64,000 nt of DNA, taken from the NCBI GenBank assembly GCA_016124425.1, contig WGNT01000025.1, positions 16,310 through 80,309 of the forward strand. The letters are read 5' to 3'. A program made the position numbers and the translations under genes. This document shows, one piece after another, positions 31,112 through 41,807 of the stretch (its first letter is position 1; the number at the start of each line of letters is the position of its first letter). Below the pieces are notes generated by a model, which ran no database searches, was not told the origin of the DNA, and saw nothing but the letters and a program-made list of their open reading frames with translations. The DNA comes from Cytophagales bacterium (GTDB taxonomy: Bacteria; Bacteroidota; Bacteroidia; Cytophagales; Cyclobacteriaceae).

Positions 31112-32329
31112 ATGAACATACACGAATATCAGGCAAAAGAAGTTTTAAAGTCTTTTGGTGTCAAGATTCAGGAAGGTATCGTCGCGGATACCCCGGAGGA
31201 AGCATTGGAAGCAGCGAAAAAACTAAACGCGGAGACAGGTACATCTTGGTACGTTTTGAAAGCGCAAATACATGCAGGTGGTCGTGGAAAGGGAACTGTC
31301 AAAGAAACGGGATCCCGAGGCGTGGTATTGGCTAAATCCCAAGATAAGGTAGCCGAAATCGCTAAGAACATCCTTGGAGGAACCTTGGTAACCATTCAGA
31401 CCGGGGAAGAGGGTAAAAAAGTTAAGAAAATTCTTGTTGCACAGGATGTGTATTATCCCGGCAATTCGGAACCTAAAGAATACTATATATCCATCCTCCT
31501 TGACCGTGCCACTGGGGGTAACGTCATTATGGCATCCGTAGAAGGCGGGATGGACATTGAAGAAGTGGCAGAGCATTCTCCTGAAAAAATCATTAAAGAG
31601 TGGATAGATCCGCAATTGGGAATTCAAGGCTATCAGGCAAGAAAAGTAGCCTTTAAGCTTGGCCTTGAAGGAAATGCGTTTAAAGAAATGGTGAAGTTCA
31701 TTTTGTCGCTTTACAACGCCTATGACAGCATCGATGCCTCTCAAGTAGAAATCAATCCAGTTTTGAAAACTTCGGATGACCAAATATTGGCCGTGGATGC
31801 CAAGGTCAATTTGGATGACAACGCCCTGTACCGCAACAAAAACTTGGCTGCGTTGCGCGATCTGGATGAAGAAGATCCGTTGGAGGTAGAAGCCGGAAAA
31901 TCTGGACTAAACTATGTGAAACTGGACGGCAACGTTGGCTGTATGGTAAACGGAGCCGGTTTGGCGATGGCGACTATGGATATGATTAAGCTCTCTGGGG
32001 GTGAACCTGCAAACTTCCTTGATGTAGGTGGTGGAGCAAATGCCCAAACGGTAGAAGCAGGCTTCAGGATTATCCTAAAGGATCCAAAAGTAAAAGCCAT
32101 ACTAATAAATGTCTTTGGCGGGATTGTCCGCTGCGACCGCATCGCAAGTGGTGTTGTGGAGGCCTATAAATCCATCGGTGATATCGCTATCCCCATCATT
32201 GTACGCCTTCAGGGCACAAATGCGGAGGAAGGCGCAAAGATTATCGATGAGTCCGGGTTGAAGGTAACATCCGCCATCACTTTGAAGGAAGCCGCAGAAA
32301 AAGTTCAGCAAGTTCTACAAGGAATTTAA
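31112..32329 (+). CDS. sucC: Succinate-CoA ligase (ADP-forming) beta subunit
   Basis: '[31 protein letters not shown]', '[21 protein letters not shown]', '[21 protein letters not shown]', '[18 protein letters not shown]'; start at 31112. Confidence 0.97.
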   Translation: MNIHEYQAKEVLKSFGVKIQEGIVADTPEEALEAAKKLNAETGTSWYVLKAQIHAGGRGKGTVKETGSRGVVLAKSQDKVAEIAKNILGGTLVTIQTGEEGKKVKKILVAQDVYYPGNSEPKEYYISILLDRATGGNVIMASVEGGMDIEEVAEHSPEKIIKEWIDPQLGIQGYQARKVAFKLGLEGNAFKEMVKFILSLYNAYDSIDASQVEINPVLKTSDDQILAVDAKVNLDDNALYRNKNLAALRDLDEEDPLEVEAGKSGLNYVKLDGNVGCMVNGAGLAMATMDMIKLSGGEPANFLDVGGGANAQTVEAGFRIILKDPKVKAILINVFGGIVRCDRIASGVVEAYKSIGDIAIPIIVRLQGTNAEEGAKIIDESGLKVTSAITLKEAAEKVQQVLQGI

Positions 32330-32344
32330 GCGCGATATTTCAAA

Positions 32345-32375
32345 ATGGTGCAAAGTTTTCTTACCTTTGCACCAT
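32345..32375. promoter_or_regulatory. 11-bp perfect inverted repeat overlapping the -7 element (TACCTTTG, 32362-32369) of tRNA-Arg
   Basis: ATGGTGCAAAG-ttttcttac-CTTTGCACCAT; TAnnTTTG match inside the right half. Confidence 0.55.
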
Positions 32376-32380
32376 CAAAC

Positions 32381-32454
32381 GCACTCGTAGTTCAACTGGA
32401 TAGAATATCGGATTTCGGCTCCGAGGGTTGAGGGTTCGAATCCTTCCGAGTGTA
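32381..32454 (+). tRNA. tRNA-Arg (anticodon TCG)
   Basis: Acceptor GCACTCG/CGAGTGT, anticodon stem TCGGA/TCCGA with loop TTTCGGC, T-arm GAGGG-TTCGAAT-CCTTC, discriminator A. Confidence 0.92.
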
Positions 32455-32473
32455 CACAGCCTTTATGGCAAGT

Positions 32474-32500
32474 TAAAAGCCGCTTCAAAAGCGGCTTTTT
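32474..32500 (+). terminator. Rho-independent terminator after tRNA-Arg
   Basis: AAAAGCCGCTT caa AAGCGGCTTTT T. Confidence 0.8.
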
Positions 32501-32562
32501 GAGGTTCTGGGGCATACGGCTACAGACAAAATTTGAATGGTTGGTTTCAACTTTGTTTCAAC

Positions 32563-33759
32563 ATGGTAAACTGTAGCGCAAAGGTTGTCTATAACAAGCA
32601 GCGTGTCCGCGAAGACGGAACCGTGCTGCTTTATCTGCGGGTAATCGTCAACCGGAGAAAAAAAGACCTGGACTTAAAGGTCTACTGGGAGCTGGCCAAG
32701 TTTGACCAAAAGAAGCAAAGGTGCATGCCCAGGCATAAATCAGATACCCAAGCCCAAGATTACAATCTTATTCTTTCCGATGCTTAAGCGAAGGCAAATG
32801 AGATATTTGTACAATACCGCCTCCGGAGGATGGACCTGTCGCTGGAAATCTTTTTGAAGGAATTCTACTCTTCTCTCAACAAAACAGACTTTTTGAAATA
32901 CATGGAGGAAAAAATCAATCTGCGCTACCGACAGGGAGACATTGAGGAATCTAGCAGAATCAACCACCTTGCCAGCGTTCGCAAACTGAGAGAGTGGAAA
33001 CCCAACCTTACCTTTTCAGAACTCAACAATCGAACCGCCCAGCTCTTTGACTCATGGATGAAGCGAAAGACTGGAGCGAAGACGCTCAATGCCCGATGGG
33101 CGATTCACAAGAACTTTAAAACTTACCTCAATCAAGCAAGGAAGGTAGACCATATTGATTTTATCCACCCGTATGACTTTTTTCGTGCAAAGAAGGAGGT
33201 TGGAAGGCATCAGCCGCTAACCAAGGATCAATTCCTTCAATTTTGGGAGTATTACCAAGAGCCGCTTATTCATCCTTCACACCGTACCGTACTTCGGGCT
33301 TTTCTTTTCTGCTGTGTAACCGGGATGCGGCATGGAGATGTGAGGCGGTTTGACTTAGACTGGATTGATGGGGAATTCTTTGACTTCGTTCCTGGGAAAA
33401 CAAAGCGGTTTGGGACTCGGGTGCGGATGCCGATCAGCAAGGAGGCATTGGATCTGATTGCCGACGAAATCGATGAGGTAAATGATAAAAAGATGTTTCG
33501 CTATCCCAGTGAGCAAAAGCAGAACAAATATATCAACGAGATATCCGACTTACTTGAAATCAAGATGAAGGTATGCTTCCAAATTGCGAGGGAGACATTT
33601 GCTACTCTTTATATGGAGCACGATGGGAAACTCGAAGTGCTGGCTTCTTTTCTGGGACACACGACTACGCAGATGAGCGAGAAGTATGTAAAGATCATGG
33701 ATGCCCGGAAAAAATCTGAAGGTCTTCGGATCAGCAATTTTACGAAGCCTGATTTGTGA
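32563..33759 (+). pseudogene. Tyrosine recombinase/integrase with in-frame stop (TAA at 32785-32787)
   Basis: N-part 'SAKVVYNKQRVREDGTVLLYLRVIVNRRKKDLDLKVYWE' (Arm-DNA-binding-like) and C-part 'CVTGMRHGDVRRFDLDWID...QIARETFATLYMEHDGKLEVLASFLGHTTTQMSEKYVKI' lie in the same reading frame separated by one TAA. Confidence 0.85.
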
Positions 33760-33851
33760 CAAATCTGACAAACGGATCAAACAAGGCTTAACGGGGAAGT
33801 TGGGGCAGGTTCCTTATCGAAGAAGCTCAAACTTTGTGCGATGGCGTTTGA

Positions 33852-34259
33852 TCAACGATTGATGCGGCTATCTGCCTCTATCTCATTCAGCACCCGCACA
33901 CCATCGAGGATGTCCCGGGGGTCATTGATCACTCGGAGATGCTGTGGCCAGGCTTCGAGAAGATCGCGGATATCTTCCATTACTTCCCGCATCTCTCCAA
34001 ACTGCTCGATCATAACCATAAACTGCTGCAGGTCTTGGGTGGCTGAGCTCGCTTGCGGAATTTGTGGTGCTCCGGAGGCTGTGGGACCTCCCATGGCAAA
34101 AGGGGTAGCTCTACGCCGCTCTGCCTCGAGGTAGCCAAATATATTGGCAAACTTAGGAGATCGAAGCATCCAGTTAGGAGCTACCCACTCGTGTCCGGCC
34201 TCGCCGATCACACCAAAGGAGGCGGTACCTACGTGTCCACCTTTGGCAAAGATTTCTAC
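33852..34259 (-). pseudogene. Phage tail tape-measure protein C-terminal fragment
   Basis: Reading 'VEIFAKGGHVGTASFGVIGEAGHEWVAPNWMLRSPKFANIFGYLEAERR...' resembles the terminal segment of phage tape-measure proteins; frame closes (TAG) shortly upstream and there is no N-terminal body. Confidence 0.6.
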
Positions 34260-34691
34260 TTTCTTGGTGCACGTCTATCGGGCATACACCAATTGCGGTA
34301 ACCGCCTAGCATCATAATCTAAGGCGATGATCTCAATTATGTTCTGTTCTGTCTTGGAGGCTATTTCGGAGGATTAGTACATAAAAAAACTCGAATAAAC
34401 GAGATTTTGGAGGACGGTAAGAAGGCGGAGTTCCTGTCAATCCTCTCGGAGTTTCATTAATTGCATCTCAACTGAAGCTAAGTGCGTTAATAGTCTGTAA
34501 ACATTGACGTCTTGAATCTCATACTGAATTGCCATATTTGTCGCACATTTTGATGATTTTATAATCAGGGCCTTTAGCACAATAGCCTGCGTGTCCCTCC
34601 TCTTAAAGGATAAATTTCAGTGTTTCCCTGATATATACTATAAAAAATGTTTAATAAAAATTGTAAATTTCAAAGCAGTTATAATAAACAC

Positions 34692-34699
34692 TATCTTTG
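34692..34699 (+). promoter_or_regulatory. Candidate -7 element (TATCTTTG) for the two-gene island cassette
   Basis: TAnnTTTG match 17 nt upstream of ATG 34717. Confidence 0.45.
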
Positions 34700-34716
34700 A
34701 AGTAAACGTTGTAAAA

Positions 34717-34854
34717 ATGGCAGCACTTACATTACGAAATATCTCGGATGAGATGCACCGAAAGATAAAAAGGATCCAACTAGATCTAGGGGACCTAGAA
34801 AATTTTGGAGGAGATCTATCTAGATTTGATTATCAAATCTCTATATCAATATGA
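34717..34854 (+). CDS. Short RHH/FitA-like DNA-binding protein (candidate antitoxin; possibly truncated)
   Basis: 'MAALTLRNISDEMHRKIKRIQLDLGDLENFGG...' resembles the beta-helix start of ribbon-helix-helix antitoxins; stop overlaps downstream ATG (ATGA). Confidence 0.45.
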   Translation: MAALTLRNISDEMHRKIKRIQLDLGDLENFGGDLSRFDYQISISI

Positions 34855-35504
34855 TCGCTAAGAACGAATTTTTTATAAAATTTGGAGAGGATAAGTTTAT
34901 CCGACGATTTTACGAACTTGGTGAAGTTTGTTTTTCTGACCTACTATTTTACAAAAAGGATAAAACACCTGAAAGAGGAGACTTCTACGAAAATGCTATT
35001 TCAATTGAAAATTTAAAGCGCGGAGAAGCTTCAGTTGAGATAGACCAAAAAATAAAAAAAATTTTATTTAAAAATCTTTCTTTAACCAATCATAACAAAC
35101 ATAGCGATGGATATGCGTTCAGTGTGTATCATATTGATGAAAGATCTTTCAAAAACAAACTAGTCCACACTGTAGATGAAAGAATGATCGAATTTGGAGA
35201 CTCATGTGTCTTTATTCATGATGTGGGGACATTCTTGGTACGATTAAGAAAAGCTTTGGCAGCAAAATACAAATATCACGAAGGAGCAATTCATTATCAT
35301 GACTACAAGAGCGCAGATAAACTCGAAATCAATCCATTTCGGAAAACAATCGATTTTAGTTATCAGCACGAATACAGATTCCTAATATTGAACGCAGACA
35401 AACCGGAGAGAGTATTCCTAAATCTGGGTTCGTTAAGCGATATTTCATTTATCGGAGATACCATTGGGCTGATAAGAGATTTAAAGATTCCGTTTAAACC
35501 TTAA
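34851..35504 (+). CDS. Uncharacterised protein, 217 aa, candidate effector/toxin partner
   Basis: 'FIKFGEDKFIRRFYELGEVCFSDLLFYKKDKTPERGDFYENA...' AT-rich ORF, 4-nt overlap with upstream ORF; no family confidently recognised. Confidence 0.7.
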   Translation: MIAKNEFFIKFGEDKFIRRFYELGEVCFSDLLFYKKDKTPERGDFYENAISIENLKRGEASVEIDQKIKKILFKNLSLTNHNKHSDGYAFSVYHIDERSFKNKLVHTVDERMIEFGDSCVFIHDVGTFLVRLRKALAAKYKYHEGAIHYHDYKSADKLEINPFRKTIDFSYQHEYRFLILNADKPERVFLNLGSLSDISFIGDTIGLIRDLKIPFKP

Positions 35505-35761
35505 ACCTAAACGCCTTATAATAGCTTTGATTTACTTGCCGTAAGAGCTCATGAGCGGCAATATTGGTTTAAAGCTTCCCACGCGGGTGTAGAAACGCGA
35601 CTAGCTTGCGAGTCCACTTTTTCTTACACCTGCCGGAGCCGACCATGCGGGTTATTATCGTGACATTATCGAGCGAAATGCATTTCCTATTCCCAAATCG
35701 ACAAACATTCCTTAATTCTACCCCCTCTTGGCATGCACAATGGTTTTTTTTTGCCCTTTTC

Positions 35762-36142
35762 CTACCGATGCTGATCGATCAATATAGGGTTACCGTCTGG
35801 ATCGGTGATCATGATGCTGGCAGGACCTTTATGGGTCATATCGATTTCGTTCTGCGGTTCTATGCCATTTTCCTTAAGATGCCGATAGATCGCCCCGATG
35901 TCGTCAAATGGATCTACATGATTAGCGTTTTCATCCCAACCTGGATTAAAAGTCAGCATGTTCTTTTCAAACATCCCCTGAAATAGCCCAATAACTGTCT
36001 TTCCATTTTTCAGAATAAGCCAATTTTGAGACACATCCCCACCGAATTCGGAAAATCCCAGCTTCTCATAGAATGTTTTTGACGCTTGGATATCCTTTAC
36101 ACTCAAACTTATGGAAAAAGCTCCTAGTTTTAATTGATTCAT
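35762..36142 (-). CDS. VOC/glyoxalase-family protein
   Basis: 'FSISLSVKDIQASKTFYEKLGFSEFGGDVSQNWLILKNG...ITDPDGNPILIDQH'. Confidence 0.9.
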   Translation of the reverse strand: MNQLKLGAFSISLSVKDIQASKTFYEKLGFSEFGGDVSQNWLILKNGKTVIGLFQGMFEKNMLTFNPGWDENANHVDPFDDIGAIYRHLKENGIEPQNEIDMTHKGPASIMITDPDGNPILIDQHR

Positions 36143-36225
36143 AGTTGCAGTCGATTGAATAATACGGAATCACAAACACGTTACTTGAAATAACAAATTA
36201 CCCAATATTAGTATTTCAAATGGAC

Positions 36226-36843
36226 CTATCTCTTCAACACTTTAAATCCTATATCCCTACCATGTCCTTGATTTAGGGCTAGGTTGATCCAAAAACGCGC
36301 AAACTGCTCCATAAGCACAAAGGCATCATTACCTCCCAGATCGTAGCAGGCACCGAATCCTGCGTCATGGGCCAACTCAATGGCGACTAGCTTGCCACGG
36401 GGACTATCTCCAGCAACAAACATATCCAACAATTTGTCTTCATAGGCCGTGTCTTTTATGTTGTTGTATCCCGTTGTATTGAAACACTTCACCACGTCAT
36501 CAGTGGAGGTATACGCCAAAATGGCATCCGTGACCGTCTCGAAACCCTGAGGCCCTCGATTGTTGACAATGTTTGCGGTATCAATAATTATTTTTCCCCG
36601 CGTGTCACCCAATGACTTTGTGGTCTCTATTATGGATATGGCCGGAGTGGCTAGGAGAATGACATCGGCAAGCTGTACAGCCTCCTGCACCGAACAGAGA
36701 CTTGTATTCAGATTACTAAGCAAATCCTTTCCTTTAAAACTGTTTTGATCTCTGACACCAAGATAGATCTGATGCCCCTTTTCCGCCCACTTGGTGGCTA
36801 AAGCACCTCCTACATTTCCTGTTCCGATTACTGCTATTTTCAT
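36226..36843 (-). CDS. NADP oxidoreductase, coenzyme F420-dependent-like
   Basis: 'MKIAVIGTGNVGGALATKWAEKGHQIYLGVRD', 'VIIDTANIVNNRG'-type segment. Confidence 0.85.
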   Translation of the reverse strand: MKIAVIGTGNVGGALATKWAEKGHQIYLGVRDQNSFKGKDLLSNLNTSLCSVQEAVQLADVILLATPAISIIETTKSLGDTRGKIIIDTANIVNNRGPQGFETVTDAILAYTSTDDVVKCFNTTGYNNIKDTAYEDKLLDMFVAGDSPRGKLVAIELAHDAGFGACYDLGGNDAFVLMEQFARFWINLALNQGHGRDIGFKVLKR

Positions 36844-37135
36844 AATATACTATAAAACCCTCAACTTTCTATTTTCATTTACCCAAAATGATATTTTCAG
36901 CTAGTATACCTACTTTCTTTAATATTATAGTCAGGTCTGGAAAAAAAATAGTGTGATTTCCGAAATTCAGCTGAGCAGATTGCCCTATTGCCACCGATGA
37001 TTTTAATGACACGGGAGCCGTTGAATTCACTCCGTCAGGTTCGTAGGAGAGTTCTTCACATTGAAGCCTATATACTGTCTACGATGGTACTTTTGTCTAT
37101 AGGCAGACTGATTGTTAGCGTTGCAATTGTCATAA

Positions 37136-39892
37136 CTACAATTTCTTAGTAATAAATTTTATTGACTGAATAATGACTAAAGGCAGCAAACTGGCAATGA
37201 TGATCAAAGCCCAAAGCCGTGGTTCTAGCTCCTGAACGGACAAAACTTCGGACACTGCTGGAATTAAGTAAGCCATTAACAGTAATGAAAAACAAAAGGC
37301 AAGTGCCATCCAGATGTACTTATTTCGAGTGACCTGATTGTTAAACAGCTTCTCATTGGCGTCCCGCATGTTTAATACATGCAGTAATTGGGCAAAAGCC
37401 AAACTGAAGAATGCCACATTGTTGGTGATTTTTTCGGGCTGTTGCCATGCGAAGTGGGCATAATAATATGCTCCTGAAATGCAGACGGTCAAAATCACTC
37501 CATACAGCGCGATTTGCCACCAGTTTTCCGTGTTCAGGATAGGTTCTTTCGGGTCCTTTGGCATTTTTTTCATAATCCCGGGATTTCCGCTCCCCACTCC
37601 CAAAGCCAAGGCTGGAAAAACATCCGATAGCAGGTTGAGAAACAGCAGCTGCAGGGGAAGAATAGGGAGCGCAAACAGGGTAAAACTGATAAGTGCGATG
37701 ATCAGGATTTCACTCAGATGATATGACAACTGGTACGTGATGAATTTGCGGATATTTCCAAAAATAACTCGCCCCTGCCTGATCGCCTGTACAATGGATC
37801 CAAATGCGTCATCCTTCAAAACCATGTCAGAGACTTCCTGAGCGACTTGGGTGCCACGCTTACCCATCGCTATCCCGATATTTGCCCGCTTCAAGGCAGG
37901 AGCATCATTGATGCCGTCACCGGTCATGCCTACGATCTCTCCCCTCTCCTGAAAATATTTGATCAGTTGAAGTTTTTGCGAAGGATCGACGCGAGAGAAG
38001 ATTCTGGTTTTGGAGACCCGGGAATCTTCATCGTCCAGTTCCTTCTTGAGTTCTTGACCTGCGAGGACATAGTCTTCCTCCTCCTCAGAACTAAAAAAAT
38101 TAATCTGTTTCGCTACATTTTTGGCAGTGCCGGGATGATCCCCCGTCACCATTATCACTTTGATTCCTGCTTCATGACAGGTGGTGATGGCATCTGCAAC
38201 TTCCTTTCTGGGTGGATCTATGAACCCAATCAAGCCGATAAATATTAGGTTTTGCAAGAAATCCTCTTCTTCCTTTCCTTCAGATAAAGAATTTAATTTG
38301 TTGTAGGCAAAAGCCAACACCCGCAGGCCTTCATCAGCCAGTTCGTCGTTTTTATTTTTCCAATAGGATTTATCTTCCTCGTTCAGATCTTTAGTCTCTC
38401 CATTTATCAAGACTTGGGAAGAACGGTTCAAGATGGCGTGTGCAGCACCTTTCCCAGATACATACAGCGAATCACCATCCTGATTGATTCTTCCCATGAC
38501 CATTGCTTCCGAGTCAAATGGGTCATGAAGTTTTCGCTCCAGCTTTCTAAACTCCCTATAGGAATCGGCGTCGTTTTTCCGCACAAAATCAAGCAAAGCC
38601 ACATCCAATGGATCACCTTCGTCCTTGTGCTTCCGGTTCTTATTTTCCTTTTCAGTCGAATTCGATTCGTTTTCTTCGGAATTGGTTTTTTCTGCTGCAA
38701 GCGTTCCGTCATTGGCCAGAACTGCTATTTTTTTAAAATGGCGGAAATTCTCATGCTGCTCAGGCTCTTCATTTTCTTTAATTTCAGGCCGATCCTTCTG
38801 ATGCCAATCCACCTCCATTCTGACTTCATCCGGAAAGAACAGGGAGTTAACCGTTAGCTGATTAAGTGTCAGTGTCCCGGTTTTGTCAGTGAAAATGACG
38901 GTAGTTTCTCCCAGCGTCTCCACAGCTTCCAACTTTTTTACAATCACATTCTTTTTTGCCAGATGCAGCATCCCTCTGGCTAAAGCGATGCTTGCAACGA
39001 TCGGCAGCCCCTCTGGAATGGCGGCAATCATCCAGGCAATGGAAGTTTGGACGAGTCGGTAGGTATCCTCTCCGGCTATCCATCCCACCAGAAAAAACGC
39101 CAAAGCAAGCCCTACCGTCACGAAAATCAGATTCTTGGTGAGTTTACTCAGTTTCTGATTTAGTGGGATTTCATCTTTTTCCTCTTCACCGACCATGGCA
39201 GAAATACTACCCAGTTCGGTCTGCATAGCAGTACCGAAAACCATGGCTTTGCCTACTCCGCTGGTCACAGCCGTACCTTTAAAAAGTATGTTTTTCCGAT
39301 CCGCTACAGGCTTTTGCCCGGAAATGGTTTCTTCGGATTTGAGGATTGGGACTGACTCTCCTGTGAGCGGAGACTCATCTACGTTGAGTTCGGTAGCTTC
39401 AATAATGCGGGCATCGGCGGGTATCAGATCTCCAGATTCTACCAGAATAATATCTCCCGGTACGATCTCTTCGGCATCTATCACTTCCCTGTTCCCGCTG
39501 CGCAACACGTTGGATTCAATTTTATCCATCTGTTTTAGGGCCTTCATAGATTTCTGCGCCTTGAATTCCATCCAAAAGCCAATCACTGAATTAATTATAA
39601 GGACCACCAGAATAGCAATTCCCTCCACGGTATCCCCAAAAATGAAGGCAAGCAGGGATGCAGCAGTCAACAGATAAACGATGGGATTTTTGAATTGGGA
39701 AAGCAGTATTTGCCAGATGCTTCTCTGCTTCTGTTCTGTGAGGATGTTGCGGCCGTATTTTTCTCTTCTTTTTTTTACTTCGTCTTCGGAAAGTCCCTGT
39801 TGAAGGTTCACTGATAACGCCTCTCCAACATCCTCGACAGACTTTAAATATACTTCTTTACCAAATTCTCTTAGTTTTTCTACCTTTCCCAT
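37136..39892 (-). CDS. Cation-translocating P-type ATPase (Ca2+-type, IIA-like)
   Basis: 'ESPLTGESVPILKSEE', 'PEGLPIVASIALARGM', 'VIFTDKTGTLTLNQL', 'MTGDGINDAPALKRANIGIAMG'. Confidence 0.93.
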   Translation of the reverse strand: MGKVEKLREFGKEVYLKSVEDVGEALSVNLQQGLSEDEVKKRREKYGRNILTEQKQRSIWQILLSQFKNPIVYLLTAASLLAFIFGDTVEGIAILVVLIINSVIGFWMEFKAQKSMKALKQMDKIESNVLRSGNREVIDAEEIVPGDIILVESGDLIPADARIIEATELNVDESPLTGESVPILKSEETISGQKPVADRKNILFKGTAVTSGVGKAMVFGTAMQTELGSISAMVGEEEKDEIPLNQKLSKLTKNLIFVTVGLALAFFLVGWIAGEDTYRLVQTSIAWMIAAIPEGLPIVASIALARGMLHLAKKNVIVKKLEAVETLGETTVIFTDKTGTLTLNQLTVNSLFFPDEVRMEVDWHQKDRPEIKENEEPEQHENFRHFKKIAVLANDGTLAAEKTNSEENESNSTEKENKNRKHKDEGDPLDVALLDFVRKNDADSYREFRKLERKLHDPFDSEAMVMGRINQDGDSLYVSGKGAAHAILNRSSQVLINGETKDLNEEDKSYWKNKNDELADEGLRVLAFAYNKLNSLSEGKEEEDFLQNLIFIGLIGFIDPPRKEVADAITTCHEAGIKVIMVTGDHPGTAKNVAKQINFFSSEEEEDYVLAGQELKKELDDEDSRVSKTRIFSRVDPSQKLQLIKYFQERGEIVGMTGDGINDAPALKRANIGIAMGKRGTQVAQEVSDMVLKDDAFGSIVQAIRQGRVIFGNIRKFITYQLSYHLSEILIIALISFTLFALPILPLQLLFLNLLSDVFPALALGVGSGNPGIMKKMPKDPKEPILNTENWWQIALYGVILTVCISGAYYYAHFAWQQPEKITNNVAFFSLAFAQLLHVLNMRDANEKLFNNQVTRNKYIWMALAFCFSLLLMAYLIPAVSEVLSVQELEPRLWALIIIASLLPLVIIQSIKFITKKL

Positions 39893-40079
39893 AATCTGTG
39901 TAAATAAACCATGTGCACCAAACCCCTACATTGGCTGGGATCTAATCCCCAACTTCTAGACCCTTCACATGATGCATGACCGTCTGCATTGTTTTAAATA
40001 TATGCAGCCACCACACTCGATGGTATTTTCATCGTTGATGAAATCAGCTGTTCGATGAACAGATCTGAAGCCCTACCTT

Positions 40080-41135
40080 TTAGGCCACGGTGATATCCGG
40101 ACTAAGGTAGATATCCTGAATATGGTTTAATAACTTAACCCCCTCTTCCATCGGTCTTTGAAAAGCCTTTCTTCCCATGATCAATCCCATACCTCCAGCA
40201 CGCTTGTTTATGACAGCGGTTTTGGTAGCTTCTTCCATATCTCCTTCACCTTTAGATGCGCCACCGGAATTGATCAAGCCGATCTTGCCCATGTAGCAGT
40301 TGGCAACCTGATATCGGCATAAGTCGATTGGATGATCGCTACTGAGCTTATCGTACATGTCGGGGTGTGATTTACCAAACTTGATCTTCGTGTATCCACC
40401 ATTATTGGTGGGCAATTTTTGTTTGATTATATCCGCCTGAATAGTAACTCCGATGTGATTGGATTGGCCCGTCAGGTCTGCTGCTGATTCATAATTCACC
40501 CCATCCTTTGTGAAAGCTTCGTTTCTGGTATAGCACCATAAAATGGTAGCCATGCCAAGTTCATGTGCGCGCTCAAATGCCTCAGCGACTTCGATCAGCT
40601 GTCTGTTGGATTCCTCCGAACCAAAATAGACGGTAGCTCCCACCGCTGCAGCGCCTAAATCCCATGCCTCATCTACTGACCCGAACAGAATTTGATCGTG
40701 CTTATTTGGATAAGTTAGTAGCTCATTGTGGTTAATTTTGGCGACAAAGGGTATTTTATGCGCATATTTTCTGGAAAGTATAGCAAGGGTCCCCATAGTA
40801 CTGGCCACGGCATTGCATCCTGCTTCTACGGCAAGTTTAATGATATTTTCAGGATCAAAATAAATGGGATTAGGAGCAAAAGCACTACCCGCCGAATGTT
40901 CAATACCTTGATCCACCGGAAGTATAGAAAGGTATCCCGTCCCTCCCAATCTTCCGGTACCAAACAAAAGATTTATGCTTCGAAGAACCTGTGGACTTCT
41001 ATTGCTATACAGAAAAACCTGATCTACGAAGTCTTTGGAAGGCAACTGCAAGAGGTCCTTATCAATGGTTTTACATTCATGGTTAAGGTAGTAATCCAAA
41101 TCGTCTTCCAGAAATTTTGTGATTTTATTTGTCAT
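40080..41135 (-). CDS. fbaB: Class I fructose-bisphosphate aldolase (FbaB/DhnA type)
   Basis: '[45 protein letters not shown]', '[13 protein letters not shown]', '[17 protein letters not shown]'. Confidence 0.9.
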   Translation of the reverse strand: MTNKITKFLEDDLDYYLNHECKTIDKDLLQLPSKDFVDQVFLYSNRSPQVLRSINLLFGTGRLGGTGYLSILPVDQGIEHSAGSAFAPNPIYFDPENIIKLAVEAGCNAVASTMGTLAILSRKYAHKIPFVAKINHNELLTYPNKHDQILFGSVDEAWDLGAAAVGATVYFGSEESNRQLIEVAEAFERAHELGMATILWCYTRNEAFTKDGVNYESAADLTGQSNHIGVTIQADIIKQKLPTNNGGYTKIKFGKSHPDMYDKLSSDHPIDLCRYQVANCYMGKIGLINSGGASKGEGDMEEATKTAVINKRAGGMGLIMGRKAFQRPMEEGVKLLNHIQDIYLSPDITVA

Positions 41136-41807
41136 CTTTTTTTATCGTTTTGTTTGTTTTTGTTGGCTTGTGTTTTTGGCTGGCACGCTGTAGAACTTAC
41201 GCTTTTATACCCGGACTGTGGTTGAAAAAAAATGATAGGCTCATTCCGGTATTTACCATCTCAATAATGGCAGGCCTCTACTAGAATCCGTATTTACCGG
41301 TTAATCCTTGTCTGCTGGCTTTTGCATGTTATTGGTTTTGATGTAATGTATAAGCTGATCGATTTGATCTTCATAAATTACTAATAAGCCGAATAAAATT
41401 TTTTAATCGGGTTATCTTATTCAGGATGGCAAGCCTAGTTTTTTTTGTAACCATCGTGCAAACGATTTGCCAAGTTTCAATTTGTTTGCCTTCAATGAAA
41501 AGTGTAGTGGCAGAAACGATGATCCGGCACTACAAAGCCGATATCGACTATATTGGGTCATTCAGTAAGGCTAGTTGACGCATACTTCCATAATCGCTTG
41601 CCTTGGTTGAGTAAAAGCTGTTACACTACGTTACCGATTTTCTGTGTGTTTGGGTGTTTCTTTCATAATCCTTTTAGTATGGTTTACAGGCTAGTAGTAA
41701 GTTTCGCTTTCTGAAAGCATGAGAGGATTGAACAATCTCTATGCCCAACCCTACACCTTTTGTGAACATTGAAAAAACATCCGAAATATTTAATTTAAAT
41801 TTAAAAT

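Noticed and set aside
33841-34301. Plus-strand ORFs (97 and 82 aa) over the tape-measure fragment
   Set aside because: The minus frame has the phage-like signature; plus-strand ORFs are its shadow
34591-34716. N-terminal extension of the RHH-like ORF (MSLLLKDKFQCF...)
   Set aside because: The TAnnTTTG promoter element at 34692 lies inside it, and the RHH-like sequence starts at ATG 34717
32455-36200. Search for a direct repeat of the tRNA-Arg 3' end as an attachment-site partner
   Set aside because: No convincing second copy seen by eye; island boundary on the right remains undefined
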